From Streptomyces colonosanans (GTDB lineage: Bacteria; Actinomycetota; Actinomycetes; Streptomycetales; Streptomycetaceae): DNA of 64,000 bases. The translations under genes and the position numbers were made by a program. The stretch is from the NCBI RefSeq assembly GCF_001866645.1, contig NZ_MLYP01000006.1, positions 124,001 through 188,000 of the forward strand. The letters are read 5' to 3'. The notes below the pieces were generated by a model. The model searched no databases. It was not told where the DNA came from and saw only the letters and a list, made by a program, of their open reading frames with translations. This document shows, in pieces, positions 11,297-20,174 of the stretch (its first letter is position 1; every line of letters begins with the position of its first letter).

Positions 11297-12049
11297 TTAC
11301 GCCCCGACCTGCTCCATGATCTCGTCGCTGACGTCGAAGTTGGCGAAGACGTTCTGCACGTCGTCACTGTCCTCCAGCGCGTCGATCAGCTTGAAGATCT
11401 TCTTGGCGCCCTCCTCGTCCAGCTCGACCTGGACGGACGGCACGAAGTTGGCCTCGGCGGAGTCGTAGTCCATCCCGACCTCCTGGAGCGCGGTGCGAAC
11501 CGCGACCAGGTCGGTGGCCTCGCTGATCACCTCGAAGGACTCACCGAGGTCGTTGACCTCCTCGGCGCCCGCGTCGAGCACGGCACCCAGGACGTCGTCC
11601 TCGGTCAGCTCGCCCTTGGGGACGATCACCACGCCCTTACGGCTGAACATGTACGAGACCGAGCCGGGGTCGGCCATGGAGCCGCCGTTGCGGGTCATGG
11701 CGACGCGGACATCGGAGGCGGCGCGGTTGCGGTTGTCGGTGAGGCACTCGATGAGCACCGCGACACCGTTCGGACCGTAGCCCTCGTACATGATCGTCTC
11801 GTAGTCGGCGCCACCGGCCTCCAGGCCCGCGCCGCGCTTGATCGCCGAGTCGATGTTCTTGTTCGGAACCGACTGCTTCTTCGCCTTCTGCACGGCGTCG
11901 TACAGCGTCGGATTGCCGTCCACGTCGGCGCCGCCCATGCGCGCCGCAACCTCGACGTTCTTGATCAGCTTCGCGAAGAGCTTGCCGCGCTTGGCGTCGA
12001 TGACGGCCTTCTTGTGCTTCGTCGTGGCCCATTTAGAGTGGCCGGACAT
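11297..12049 (-). CDS. YebC/PmpR family transcriptional regulator
   Basis: A 250-residue protein of the TACO1/YebC family. It opens with the family signature [20 protein letters not shown], followed by [19 protein letters not shown], and the standard three-domain length is kept. Family members have been described as DNA-binding regulators near ruvC and, more recently, as ribosome-associated factors helping translation of proline stretches; which applies here cannot be told. It lies immediately upstream of ruvCAB in transcription order, the common bacterial arrangement, but is separated by a repeat element and a terminator. Confidence 0.95.
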   Translation of the reverse strand: MSGHSKWATTKHKKAVIDAKRGKLFAKLIKNVEVAARMGGADVDGNPTLYDAVQKAKKQSVPNKNIDSAIKRGAGLEAGGADYETIMYEGYGPNGVAVLIECLTDNRNRAASDVRVAMTRNGGSMADPGSVSYMFSRKGVVIVPKGELTEDDVLGAVLDAGAEEVNDLGESFEVISEATDLVAVRTALQEVGMDYDSAEANFVPSVQVELDEEGAKKIFKLIDALEDSDDVQNVFANFDVSDEIMEQVGA

Positions 12050-12097
12050 CTGCCTGTCTCCTTCGCGTAACCCATCTCTGTACGAACGCCAGAGATC

Positions 12098-12706
12098 CTA
12101 CAAGGACTCCCGTGTCCGCCTGGCGCGAACCATGTCGACAAAGAGGGCGTGCACACGGTGGTCGCCGGTCAACTCCGGGTGGAACGACGTGGCGAGCGCG
12201 TCGCCCTGGCGTACGGCGACGATGTGACCGTCGTGCTCGGCGAGCACCTCGGTCTCGGCACCGACGGACTCGACCCAGGGGGCGCGGATGAAGACGCCCT
12301 CTACAGGATCGCCCTCGACCCCCTTGACGTCGACCGCCGCCTCGAAGGACTCGTTCTGCCGTCCGAAGGCGTTGCGGCGCACGATCATGTCGATGCCGCC
12401 GATGGTCTCCTGGCCCGAGCGCGGGTCGAGGATCTTGTCCGCGAGCATGATCATGCCCGCGCAGGTGCCATAGACGGGCATGCCGTCCCGCACGCGCGCG
12501 CGAAGGGGTTCCATCACTCCGAAGAGGACGGCCAGCTTGGAGATGGTGGTGGACTCGCCACCGGGGATGACGAGGCCATCGACCTCGGCGAGCTCTGCGG
12601 GGCGCCGCACCGGCCTGGCCACGGCGTCGGCCGCGGCCAGGGCGATGAGGTGCTCCCGTACGTCGCCCTGGAGGGCCAGGACGCCTACGACGGGTGCGTC
12701 AGTCAT
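12098..12706 (-). CDS. pdxT: Pyridoxal 5'-phosphate synthase glutaminase subunit PdxT
   Basis: A 202-residue class-I type glutamine amidotransferase that supplies ammonia to PdxS in the DXP-independent pathway to vitamin B6. The nucleophilic Cys is in [13 protein letters not shown] (~80) and the His-Glu pair in [10 protein letters not shown] (~173-182); [12 protein letters not shown] is the family signature. It follows pdxS on the same strand after ~36 bp, so the two subunits are co-transcribed. Starts at ATG 12706. Confidence 0.97.
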   Translation of the reverse strand: MTDAPVVGVLALQGDVREHLIALAAADAVARPVRRPAELAEVDGLVIPGGESTTISKLAVLFGVMEPLRARVRDGMPVYGTCAGMIMLADKILDPRSGQETIGGIDMIVRRNAFGRQNESFEAAVDVKGVEGDPVEGVFIRAPWVESVGAETEVLAEHDGHIVAVRQGDALATSFHPELTGDHRVHALFVDMVRARRTRESL

Positions 12707-12742
12707 GTACGTGCTGTCCTGTACGTCGTGTCTACTGCCGTC

Positions 12743-13654
12743 TCACCAGCCGCGGTTGGCGTAGCGCTCGGCCTCGGGGAGGGTGTCGCAGTTGATGCCG
12801 ACCATGGCCTCGCCCAGGTTGCGGGACGCCTCCGCGATGATCTTGGGGTCGTCGTAGAAGGTGGTCGCCTTCACGATGGCGGCGGCACGCTTGGCGGGGT
12901 CGCCGGACTTGAAGATGCCAGAGCCGACGAAGACGCCCTCGGCACCGAGCTGACGCATCAGGGCGGCGTCGGCCGGGGTGGCCACACCACCGGCGGAGAA
13001 CAGCACGACCGGCAGCTTGCCCAGCTCGGCGACCTCCTTGACCAGCTCGTACGGGGCACGCAGCTCCTTGGCGGCGGCGTACAGCTCGTGGTTGTCGAAA
13101 CCGCGCAGCTTGGCGATCTCGTTCTTGATCTGCCGCAGGTGGCGGACGGCCTCGACGACGTTGCCGGTGCCGGCCTCGCCCTTGGAGCGGATCATGGCGG
13201 CACCCTCGGCGATGCGGCGCAGGGCCTCGCCCAGGTTGGTCGCGCCACAGACGAAGGGGGTGGTGAAGGCCCACTTGTCGGAGTGGTTGACCTCGTCGGC
13301 CGGGGTGAGGACCTCTGACTCGTCGATGTAGTCGACGCCGAGGGACTGGAGGACCTGGGCCTCGACGAAGTGGCCGATCCGCGACTTCGCCATCACGGGG
13401 ATGGACACGGCGTCGATGATGCCCTCGATCATGTCCGGGTCGGACATGCGGGCCACCCCGCCGTCCTTGCGGATGTCGGCCGGGACCCGCTCCAGGGCCA
13501 TGACGGCGACGGCGCCCGCGTCCTCGGCGATCTTCGCCTGCTCCGGCGTGACGACGTCCATGATCACGCCGCCCTTGAGCTGCTCGGCCATGCCGCGCTT
13601 GACACGGGCGGTGCCAGTCTCGGGGGTCTGGGGGGTGGAGAGCGCGCTGGACAC
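12743..13654 (-). CDS. pdxS: Pyridoxal 5'-phosphate synthase lyase subunit PdxS
   Basis: A 303-residue TIM-barrel enzyme condensing ribose 5-phosphate, glyceraldehyde 3-phosphate and ammonia to PLP. The conserved [18 protein letters not shown] block, the [14 protein letters not shown] phosphate-binding segment and the [18 protein letters not shown] end are present. The GTG at 13654 is chosen over an in-frame GTG at 13669 because the GAGG site lies 9 bp before it. It heads the pdxS-pdxT pair. Confidence 0.97.
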   Translation of the reverse strand: MSSALSTPQTPETGTARVKRGMAEQLKGGVIMDVVTPEQAKIAEDAGAVAVMALERVPADIRKDGGVARMSDPDMIEGIIDAVSIPVMAKSRIGHFVEAQVLQSLGVDYIDESEVLTPADEVNHSDKWAFTTPFVCGATNLGEALRRIAEGAAMIRSKGEAGTGNVVEAVRHLRQIKNEIAKLRGFDNHELYAAAKELRAPYELVKEVAELGKLPVVLFSAGGVATPADAALMRQLGAEGVFVGSGIFKSGDPAKRAAAIVKATTFYDDPKIIAEASRNLGEAMVGINCDTLPEAERYANRGW

Positions 13655-13806
13655 GGGTTTCGACCTCACTCTGGGAAGAGGGAATTCTGCTGGACCGAGA
13701 AAACGGGAAAGCAGCAGGCCACAGCAAGGGCCAATAGGGAGCGAGTGGATCGTTTTGCCCGGGAGCCGGGGGTACGGCCGGTTGGTCCCATACGCCGCCT
13801 GGGGCC

Positions 13807-14352
13807 TCAGGCGGTGGGACGGTCCAGGAGCGCTGCCGGTGGTTCGTCGTCCATTTCGAAGGCCAACGGGAAGGGGGCATGGCCCGCGAGACGGAACCAG
13901 CGCACCTTGCGGTGGCGCCGCAGCGCCCGTGCCGCCCGCACCGCGTCGTTGTGGAACCGCCGGGCCATGGGCACCCTGCGCACCGCCTCGGTCAGCTCAT
14001 GCGCCGCCGCCTCCCCGCCGGGAGCCTCCCGCACCGCCTCCATCTGCTCCGCCTCCCCGAAGACGGCCCGCAGCGCCTGGCTCAGCTCGCTCTCGGCGAC
14101 CTCACGCTGTTCCTCGTCCGCCTGCCGGGCCGCGTGCGCGGCCTCGTACAGGACGATCGACGCGGCCGGGTCGAGCACCCCGGAGGTCGCCAGCTCCTGG
14201 GCGACCGAGGCCCGCCGCACCAGCTGCGCGTCGAGCGCGGCGCGCGCCGCGTCGATGCGGGAGTGCAGCCGGTCAAGGCGCCCCGCGGTCCAGCTCAGGT
14301 AGAGGCCGGTCACGGCGAGGGCGACGAGGATCCAGATCAGGGTTGCGGTCAC
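13807..14352 (-). CDS. LemA-like single-pass membrane protein
   Basis: A 181-residue protein starting at GTG 14352. It has one N-terminal helix ([18 protein letters not shown]) followed by a long Ala/Glu/Arg-rich helical domain containing [18 protein letters not shown], which resembles the start of LemA family proteins (helix, then a pattern of alternating arginines and 'QL.RR'). The rest is helical with no catalytic motif. Similarity to LemA is an inference from layout only. It lies between the pimA operon and pdxS on the same strand. Function unknown. Confidence 0.75.
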   Translation of the reverse strand: MTATLIWILVALAVTGLYLSWTAGRLDRLHSRIDAARAALDAQLVRRASVAQELATSGVLDPAASIVLYEAAHAARQADEEQREVAESELSQALRAVFGEAEQMEAVREAPGGEAAAHELTEAVRRVPMARRFHNDAVRAARALRRHRKVRWFRLAGHAPFPLAFEMDDEPPAALLDRPTA

Positions 14353-14374
14353 GGGCGGCAAGGCTACCGGGCCG

Positions 14375-14560
14375 TCACCCGGCCCCCTCGGGGTCCCGCG
14401 CACGGCGGCGGCCGCCCCTGCCCGGCGGCAAGCCGTCGGCCGACAGCGGCGCCGCGGCCGGCAGCCACCGGTCCCGGCGGCTGCACTCGGCGCCCTGGCG
14501 GGGCATCGTGACGGCGACGCCCTTCGGGTATCCCACCGGGGCACCCGTGGCCGGACTCAC
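14375..14560 (-). CDS. Possible small ORF (61 codons)
   Basis: GTG at 14560 to TGA at 14375, between pimA and the LemA-like gene and on the same strand. Nearly every codon ends in G or C, as in the neighbouring real genes, and it ends 22 bp before the next start. The product is Arg/Gly/Pro-rich with no domain recognised, and there is no convincing ribosome site. It may be a real small gene, a decayed remnant or chance in GC-rich DNA. Confidence 0.3.
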   Translation of the reverse strand: MSPATGAPVGYPKGVAVTMPRQGAECSRRDRWLPAAAPLSADGLPPGRGGRRRARDPEGAG

Positions 14561-14612
14561 GACCGAGCAGGCCCACGCACGGCAACGGCCGGCGGCGGCC
14601 CTCAGCCCGGCT

Positions 14613-15842
14613 TCAGCCCCGCGCCAGGCCGAAGCGCGCCCGCAGCCCGGTGCGTTCGTCCGTGGCCACCGCGGCCGTCCCGTCCGTCACCGTCTCGTAG
14701 ACGGACAGGATGTCCGCACCGACCGTCGACCAGTCGAAGCGCCGCACATGGGCGCTTCCCCGCGCGCGCAGTTCAGCGCGCCGCTCCGGGTCCCCCAGCA
14801 GCCGCAGGGCCGCGTCGGCGAGCGCTTCGGCGTCCTCGTTGGCGAACAGCTCGCCGGCCGCCCCCTGATCGAGGACCTGGGCGAAGGCGTCCAGGTCGGA
14901 GGCGAGCACGGGCGCCCCCGCCGACATCGCCTCGACCAGGATGATCCCGAAGCTCTCGCCGCCGGTGTTGGGCGCCACGTACAGGTCGACGCTCCGCAGG
15001 AGGCGCGCCTTGTCCTCGTCGCTGATCATGCCGAGGAACTCCACCCGCGAGCGCAGTTCGGCGGGGAGCGTCCGCACCGCCTCCGCCTCGTCCCCGCGCC
15101 CGGCGACCAGCAGCCGGGTCTGCGGACGGGCGGCCAGGATCTTCGGCAGGGCCTTCATCAGGACGGGCAGGCCCTTGCGGGGCTCGTCGATGCGCCCGAT
15201 GAAGCCGATCGTCTCGCCCGCCCGTCGTCCACCACCGCCCTCAACGGAGCTTCGCGCCTCTTCCGATTGCCCCTCGCCACCGCCCGATTGCCACTCGGGC
15301 CGGGGCTCGGCCTCGGCGAAGAAGTCGACGTCCACTCCGTTCGGGATCACCACCGCGTCGCCACCCAGGTGTTCGACGAGCGTGCGCCGTGCGTACTCGC
15401 TGACCGCGATGCGTGCGCTGATCTTCTCCAGGGCTGCCTGGAGGATCGCGTACGCGGCGACCATCGCCCTCGACCGCGGGTTCGACGTGTGGAAGGTGGC
15501 CACAATCGGACCCTGCGCCGCCCAGCAGGCCAGCAGGCCCAGCGAGGGCGAGGCCGGCTCGTGGATGTGGATCACGTCGAACGCGCCGTCGTGCAGCCAG
15601 CGCCGCACCCGGGCAGCGCTCAGGAAGCCGAAGTTCAGGCGGGCCACCGAGCCGTTGTACGGCACCGGGACCGCGCGGCCCGCCGAGACCACGTACGGCG
15701 GCAGGGGGGTGTCGTCGTCCGCGGGAGCGAGGACCGACACCTCGTGGCCGAGGCGGATGAAGTACTCGGCCAGGTCCCGGATATGGAATTGAACGCCGCC
15801 CGGCACGTCCCACGAGTAGGGGCAGACGATGCCGATCCTCAC
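14613..15842 (-). CDS. pimA: Phosphatidylinositol alpha-mannosyltransferase (PimA)
   Basis: A 409-residue GT4-family enzyme adding the first mannose from GDP-mannose to phosphatidylinositol at the inner membrane face. The N-terminal GT-B domain begins RIGIVCPYSWDVPGGVQ and the C-terminal domain holds VIPNGVDVDFF, FIGRIDEPRKG and the E-x7-E signature ESFGIILVEAMSAG. The GTG at 15842 has AGGAGG upstream and overlaps the preceding acyltransferase stop (GTGA). A ~25-residue Gly/Ser/Glu-rich insertion lies in the interdomain linker. The pgsA-patA-pimA order matches the PIM operon known from mycobacteria, which supports the call. Confidence 0.92.
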   Translation of the reverse strand: MRIGIVCPYSWDVPGGVQFHIRDLAEYFIRLGHEVSVLAPADDDTPLPPYVVSAGRAVPVPYNGSVARLNFGFLSAARVRRWLHDGAFDVIHIHEPASPSLGLLACWAAQGPIVATFHTSNPRSRAMVAAYAILQAALEKISARIAVSEYARRTLVEHLGGDAVVIPNGVDVDFFAEAEPRPEWQSGGGEGQSEEARSSVEGGGGRRAGETIGFIGRIDEPRKGLPVLMKALPKILAARPQTRLLVAGRGDEAEAVRTLPAELRSRVEFLGMISDEDKARLLRSVDLYVAPNTGGESFGIILVEAMSAGAPVLASDLDAFAQVLDQGAAGELFANEDAEALADAALRLLGDPERRAELRARGSAHVRRFDWSTVGADILSVYETVTDGTAAVATDERTGLRARFGLARG

Positions 15843-16762
15843 GGCGTCCCCTCCTGGGGGCCCTTGCTCGGATCCAGGTCGGCGCGCCACAAGCGCTGCA
15901 GCATGTGCCAGTCCTCCGGGTGCTCGGCGATCCCCGTGGCGAAGGCGTCGGCCAGCGCCTGTGTCATGAGAGACGTCTTCTCGGCCCGGGTAGCTGTCTC
16001 CGGTACGTCGATCGGGGGATGCACGCGCCCCTGCATGACGGACGAGTCGTCGTACCACAGCGTCACCGGCAGCAGGAGCGCGCCGGTCTGCTGGGCGAGC
16101 AGTGCCGGTCCCGCGGGCATTCGGGCCGTCTCGCCGAAGAAGGTGACCTCGACACCGGAGGCGGACAGGTCGCGGTCGGCCACCAGGCAGACCAGTCCCC
16201 CGTCGCGCAGCCGCCGGGCCAGGGTGCCGAAGGCTGAGCCGCCGCTGTGCGGAAGGACCTCCATACCGAGGCCCTCACGGTAGGCGACGAACCGGTCGTA
16301 GAGGGTCTCGGGCCTGAGCCGCTCGGCGACCGTGGTGAACGGTGTCTCCAGCTGGGTGGTGACCCAGGCGCCGGCCAGGTCGTAGTTGGCCATGTGCGGC
16401 AGTGCGAGGACGACGCCCCTGCCGGCGGCCAGTCCGTCGGTGAGGTGGTGCAGGTCCTTGGGATCGAAGCCGCTCCGTATGCGCTCCGGGCTCCACACGG
16501 GGAGCCGGAAGGACTCCATCCAGTAGCGCAGGTACGAACGCATGCCCGCCCGGGTGAGTTCGGCGAGCCGCTCCGGAGTCGCACCGGGCACCACACGCGC
16601 GTAGTTGCTCTCGAGCCGTCGCACGCCCTTGCCGCGCTGCTTCCAGGCGATGTCGCCAATGGTCCGACCCAGCCGCGTGGCGACAGGCTCGGGCAGTGTC
16701 TTGACCGTGCTCCAGCCGAGGCCGTAGAGCCCGTCCGCCAGCCGTTCCTGGAGACTGGTCAC
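15839..16762 (-). CDS. Phosphatidylinositol mannoside acyltransferase (PatA-like, HtrB/LpxL family)
   Basis: A 307-residue membrane-associated acyltransferase of the lauroyl/myristoyl-transferase fold. The H-x4-D catalytic motif is LPHMANYDLAG (His 123, Asp 128), followed by the family features LVADRDLS and FFGETARMPAGPALLA. The GTG at 16762 is preferred because a start further upstream at 16828 would run into pgsA. It overlaps pimA by 4 bp and follows pgsA by 28 bp. By analogy with mycobacterial Rv2611c it should acylate a mannose of PIM; this is inferred from family and context. Confidence 0.9.
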   Translation of the reverse strand: MTSLQERLADGLYGLGWSTVKTLPEPVATRLGRTIGDIAWKQRGKGVRRLESNYARVVPGATPERLAELTRAGMRSYLRYWMESFRLPVWSPERIRSGFDPKDLHHLTDGLAAGRGVVLALPHMANYDLAGAWVTTQLETPFTTVAERLRPETLYDRFVAYREGLGMEVLPHSGGSAFGTLARRLRDGGLVCLVADRDLSASGVEVTFFGETARMPAGPALLAQQTGALLLPVTLWYDDSSVMQGRVHPPIDVPETATRAEKTSLMTQALADAFATGIAEHPEDWHMLQRLWRADLDPSKGPQEGTP

Positions 16763-16790
16763 GTCACCGCCCCGCTCTCCTGCCCGCCGC

Positions 16791-17474
16791 TCACGTCGCC
16801 GCCCCGCTCCCGTGCGAGGCGTTCTCATTCTTGTGTGCGGCCGCCGCGTCCGCCTCGGCGGACTCCCTGCGCACCGTGACCACCCGCTGGACCAGCGTGA
16901 TCAGGCTGCCCACGGCGACGATCCAGAGGGCGATCGGCAGCAGCACCTGGATGCCGGGCACACCGAACTTGTGCAGTCCGGCGAAACCGGCCGCGACCAG
17001 GGAGATCACCAGGCGTTCGGCACGCTCCACCAGCCCGTTGACCGCGACGGGCAGGCCGATCGACTCGCCACGGGCCTTGGTGTATGACACCACCTGGCCG
17101 CTGGCCAGGCAGAAGATGGCGACCGCACACAGCACATTGTTGTCGCCCTTGCCCGCGTACCACAGGGCGAGGCCACCGAAGATCGCACCGTCGGCGACCC
17201 GGTCGAGCGTCGAGTCCAGGAAGGCGCCCCAGCGGCTGGAGCGGCCCAGCTGGCGGGCCATGTTGCCGTCGACGAGGTCCGAGAACACGAAGAGTGTGAT
17301 GACGACCGTGCCCCAGAAGAACTCGCCCCGGGGGAAGAAGACCAGCGCGCCCGCGACCACGCCGGCGGTGCCGATCAGCGTGACCGTGTCGGGGCTGACG
17401 CCCCGGCGGATCAAAAACGCGGCGAACGGTGTGAGGACACGCGTGAAGAATGCACGCGCGTACTTGTTCAGCAT
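16791..17474 (-). CDS. pgsA: CDP-alcohol phosphatidyltransferase (phosphatidylinositol-phosphate synthase)
   Basis: A 227-residue integral membrane enzyme with about six helices. The CDP-alcohol motif is complete: Asp66, Asp69-Gly70, Ala73-Arg74, Gly83, Asp87, Asp91 in the D-x2-DG-x2-AR-x8-G-x3-D-x3-D form. In actinobacteria this gene next to patA and pimA makes phosphatidylinositol phosphate from CDP-diacylglycerol and inositol 1-phosphate. It heads the pgsA-patA-pimA operon. The C-terminus is cytoplasmic and polar. Confidence 0.94.
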   Translation of the reverse strand: MLNKYARAFFTRVLTPFAAFLIRRGVSPDTVTLIGTAGVVAGALVFFPRGEFFWGTVVITLFVFSDLVDGNMARQLGRSSRWGAFLDSTLDRVADGAIFGGLALWYAGKGDNNVLCAVAIFCLASGQVVSYTKARGESIGLPVAVNGLVERAERLVISLVAAGFAGLHKFGVPGIQVLLPIALWIVAVGSLITLVQRVVTVRRESAEADAAAAHKNENASHGSGAAT

Positions 17475-17781
17475 GGCCTTCCCGACGGTCGGTGAGCCGC
17501 GCGCCCCTTGTGGCCGCCCGGCTGGCCCATCGTAGCCACGCGCGCGGGGGTGCGACGGCCGGGCACCCGCACACCCGTGTCACGTACCGGTGGCACCCGG
17601 GTCACGGAGCGATTTCGACAGGCTAAGCGCAACCGGGTTACGGGATCGCGCCCCTCGTATGGACGCACCGTGACGTCAGTGCAAAGCTCGAAGACACCGC
17701 GGGCGTCCTCGGAGCCGCCATCGCACGCGGGTCCGCGTGTCCGCGCCCACAGTGACCTCACCGTGCACGGGAGGCAAGGCC
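17475..17781. other. Divergent intergenic region pgsA / EF-G-like gene
   Basis: About 300 bp separating the minus-strand PIM operon from the plus-strand EF-G-like gene. It must hold both promoters. No convincing -10/-35 pair or long inverted repeat stands out, and no supportable gene is seen. Confidence 0.5.
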
Positions 17782-19980
17782 ATGGGCGAGAAGGCGAACA
17801 CACACCCTGGAGCCGCCGGCAGGGCAACGGCGGCCGACCGCCCCGCGTCCGTACGGAATGTGGTGCTGGTCGGCCACAGCGGATCGGGCAAGACAACTCT
17901 GGTGGAGGCTCTCGCGCTGACTGCGGGAGCACTGAACCGGGCGGGCCGCGTGGAGGACGGCGGCACCGTCTCGGACTACGACGAGATCGAGCACCGGCAA
18001 CAGCGCTCGGTGCAGCTCTCCCTGGTTCCCGTCGAACGGGACGGGATCAAGATCAATCTGCTGGACACTCCTGGATACGCCGACTTCGTCGGGGAGCTAC
18101 GGGCCGGTCTGCGGGCGGCGGACGCGGCCCTCTTCGTCGTCTCGGCCTCGGACGGCGTGGACGGATCGACGCGCATGGTGTGGGACGAGTGCGCGGCCGT
18201 CGGCATGCCGCGCGCCATCGTGATCACGCACCTGGAGGCCGCCCGGGCCGACTTCGAGGAGATGACCCGGGTGTGCGCGGAAGCGTTCGGCGCGGACGAC
18301 CCCGACGCCGTTCTGCCGCTGTACCTGCCGCTGCACGGCCCGCAGGGTCCCGACGGGCACGCGCCCGTCACCGGACTGATCGGGCTGCTGTCGCAGCAGC
18401 TGTTCGACTACTCGTCGGGCGAGCGCAAGGAGTCCGAGCCAGGGCCCGACCAGCTCCCGCTGATCGAGGAGGCACGCAACCGGCTCATCGAGGGGATCAT
18501 CGCCGAGAGCGAGGACGAGACCCTCATGGACCGCTATCTGGGCGGCGAGGAGATCGGCATCGACACGCTCGTCCAGGACCTGGAGCGGGCCGTCGCACGC
18601 GGGACCTTCTTCCCGGTGCTGGCCGCCGCGCCCGCCGCCGAGGGCGCCCGCCAGGGCCTCGGGACCATCGAGGTGCTGGAACTGGTCACCGGCGGCTTCC
18701 CCACCCCGCTGGAGCGGGAGGCGCCCGCGGTCTCCACCCCGGACGGCAAGCCCCGCGATCTCAGGCTGGGCAACCCGGACGGGCCGCTGGTGGCGGAGGT
18801 CGTCAAGACGGCGTCCGACCCGTACGTCGGCCGTATCTCGCTGGTCCGCGTGTTCTCGGGCACCCTGCGCCCCGACGAGACGGTGCACGTGTCCGGGCAC
18901 GGGCTGACCGACCGCGGACACGAGGACCACGACGTCGACGAGCGCGTCGGCGCCCTGTCCGCACCGTTCGGCAAACAGCAGCGCCCCCTGGCGCACTGCA
19001 TCGCGGGCGATCTGGCGTGCGTGGCGAAGCTGAACCGGGCCGAGACCGGCGACACCCTCTCGGCCACGGACGACCCGCTGCTCATGGAACCCTGGGAGAT
19101 GCCCGACCCGCTGCTGCCGGTCGCCATCCAGGCGCACAGCAAGCCGGACGAGGACAAGCTCAGCCAGGGGCTCGCACGGCTGGTCGCCGAGGACCCGACC
19201 ATGCGGCTCGAACAGAACCAGGACACCCATCAGGTGGTGCTGTGGTGCCTGGGCGAGGCCCATGCGGACGTCGCCCTGGAACGGCTGCGCGGCCGGTACG
19301 GCGTCCAGGTCGACGTGGTCCCGCACAAGGTCGCCCTCCGGGAGACGTTCGCAGGCAGGTCGGCCGGGCGCGGCCGGCACGTCAAGCAGTCCGGCGGACA
19401 CGGTCAGTACGCGATCTGCGAGATCGAGGTCGAACCGCTGCCCGGCGGCTCCGGCATCGAGTTCGTGGACAAGGTGGTCGGCGGGGCGGTGCCCCGGCAG
19501 TTCATCCCCTCCGTCGAGAAGGGAGTCCGCACCCAGGCATCCAAGGGCGTGGCCGCCGGCTATCCCCTCATCGACATCCGGGTGACGCTCCTCGACGGCA
19601 AGGCGCACTCCGTGGACTCCTCCGACGCCGCCTTCCAGACGGCGGGCGCGCTCGCCCTGCGCCAGGCGGCGGGCGACGCCACGATCCATCTCCTGGAGCC
19701 GGTCGCCGAGGTGACGGTGCTCGTCGGCGACGACTACGTCGGCGCCGTGATGAGCGACCTGTCCGGGCGGCGCGGCCGGGTGCTGGGCACCGAGCAGACG
19801 GCCGGAGGGCGCACCCTCGTACGGGCCGAGGTGCCGGAGATCGAGATCGGCCGGTACGCGATCGACCTCCGCTCCCTCTCGCACGGCACCGCGCGCTTCA
19901 GCCGCTCCTACGCGCGGCACGAGCCGATGCCCGCGCAGCTCGCGGAGAAGATCCGTGAACAGGGGCGAGACGCCTCGTAG
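17782..19980 (+). CDS. Elongation factor G-like protein (EF-G2 / FusA2 type)
   Basis: A 732-residue translational GTPase homologue with EF-G domain order. The ATG at 17782 has GGGAGG 7 bp upstream. The P-loop GHSGSGKT is at 31-38 and G3 DTPG at 95-98, but the G4 position reads THLE (149-152) in place of NKxD, so guanine specificity is probably changed or lost. Domain IV and V segments (GGHGQYAICEIEVEPL, GYPLIDIRVTLLDG) are present. Family knowledge: mycobacterial EF-G2 lacks ribosome-stimulated GTPase activity. This is therefore not the main EF-G; its role is unknown. It lies opposite in strand to the PIM operon it adjoins. Confidence 0.9.
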   Translation: MGEKANTHPGAAGRATAADRPASVRNVVLVGHSGSGKTTLVEALALTAGALNRAGRVEDGGTVSDYDEIEHRQQRSVQLSLVPVERDGIKINLLDTPGYADFVGELRAGLRAADAALFVVSASDGVDGSTRMVWDECAAVGMPRAIVITHLEAARADFEEMTRVCAEAFGADDPDAVLPLYLPLHGPQGPDGHAPVTGLIGLLSQQLFDYSSGERKESEPGPDQLPLIEEARNRLIEGIIAESEDETLMDRYLGGEEIGIDTLVQDLERAVARGTFFPVLAAAPAAEGARQGLGTIEVLELVTGGFPTPLEREAPAVSTPDGKPRDLRLGNPDGPLVAEVVKTASDPYVGRISLVRVFSGTLRPDETVHVSGHGLTDRGHEDHDVDERVGALSAPFGKQQRPLAHCIAGDLACVAKLNRAETGDTLSATDDPLLMEPWEMPDPLLPVAIQAHSKPDEDKLSQGLARLVAEDPTMRLEQNQDTHQVVLWCLGEAHADVALERLRGRYGVQVDVVPHKVALRETFAGRSAGRGRHVKQSGGHGQYAICEIEVEPLPGGSGIEFVDKVVGGAVPRQFIPSVEKGVRTQASKGVAAGYPLIDIRVTLLDGKAHSVDSSDAAFQTAGALALRQAAGDATIHLLEPVAEVTVLVGDDYVGAVMSDLSGRRGRVLGTEQTAGGRTLVRAEVPEIEIGRYAIDLRSLSHGTARFSRSYARHEPMPAQLAEKIREQGRDAS

Positions 19981-20007
19981 TTGGACCCGTGCTCCGCTCC
20001 CCTCCCG

Positions 20008-20037
20008 TCGGCGGACGGCTTCTGGGCCGTCCGCCGA
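20008..20037. terminator. Terminator of the EF-G-like gene
   Basis: Perfect 12-bp stem TCGGCGGACGGC / GCCGTCCGCCGA with a 6-nt loop, 28 bp after the stop codon. Confidence 0.85.
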
Positions 20038-20174
20038 CGAATGTCGGCGCCTGCGGATACGCTGATCACCTGACCGCGTCGAGAGGCGATCGGCACGATG
20101 GCCTGTTCAACAGGTGTGCGGAGCAAGGAAGTCGGGAAGGCCGCAGGAGCGGGTTGGGCGGCGATGGGGGCGGC

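Noticed and set aside
9221..12070. A 949-codon plus-strand open frame across ruvB-ruvA-ruvC and the yebC gene
   Set aside because: It is antisense to four certain genes and runs through the repeat element and terminator.
13401..16283. A 960-codon plus-strand open frame across pdxS, the LemA-like gene and pimA
   Set aside because: It spans three well-supported minus-strand genes and their gaps. The translation is Arg/Pro-rich and domain-free, as expected for antisense of GC-rich genes.
17508..19958. An 816-codon frame on the same strand as the EF-G-like gene
   Set aside because: It is a shifted frame of the EF-G-like gene, Arg/Gly/His-rich. The EF-G frame has all the family motifs.
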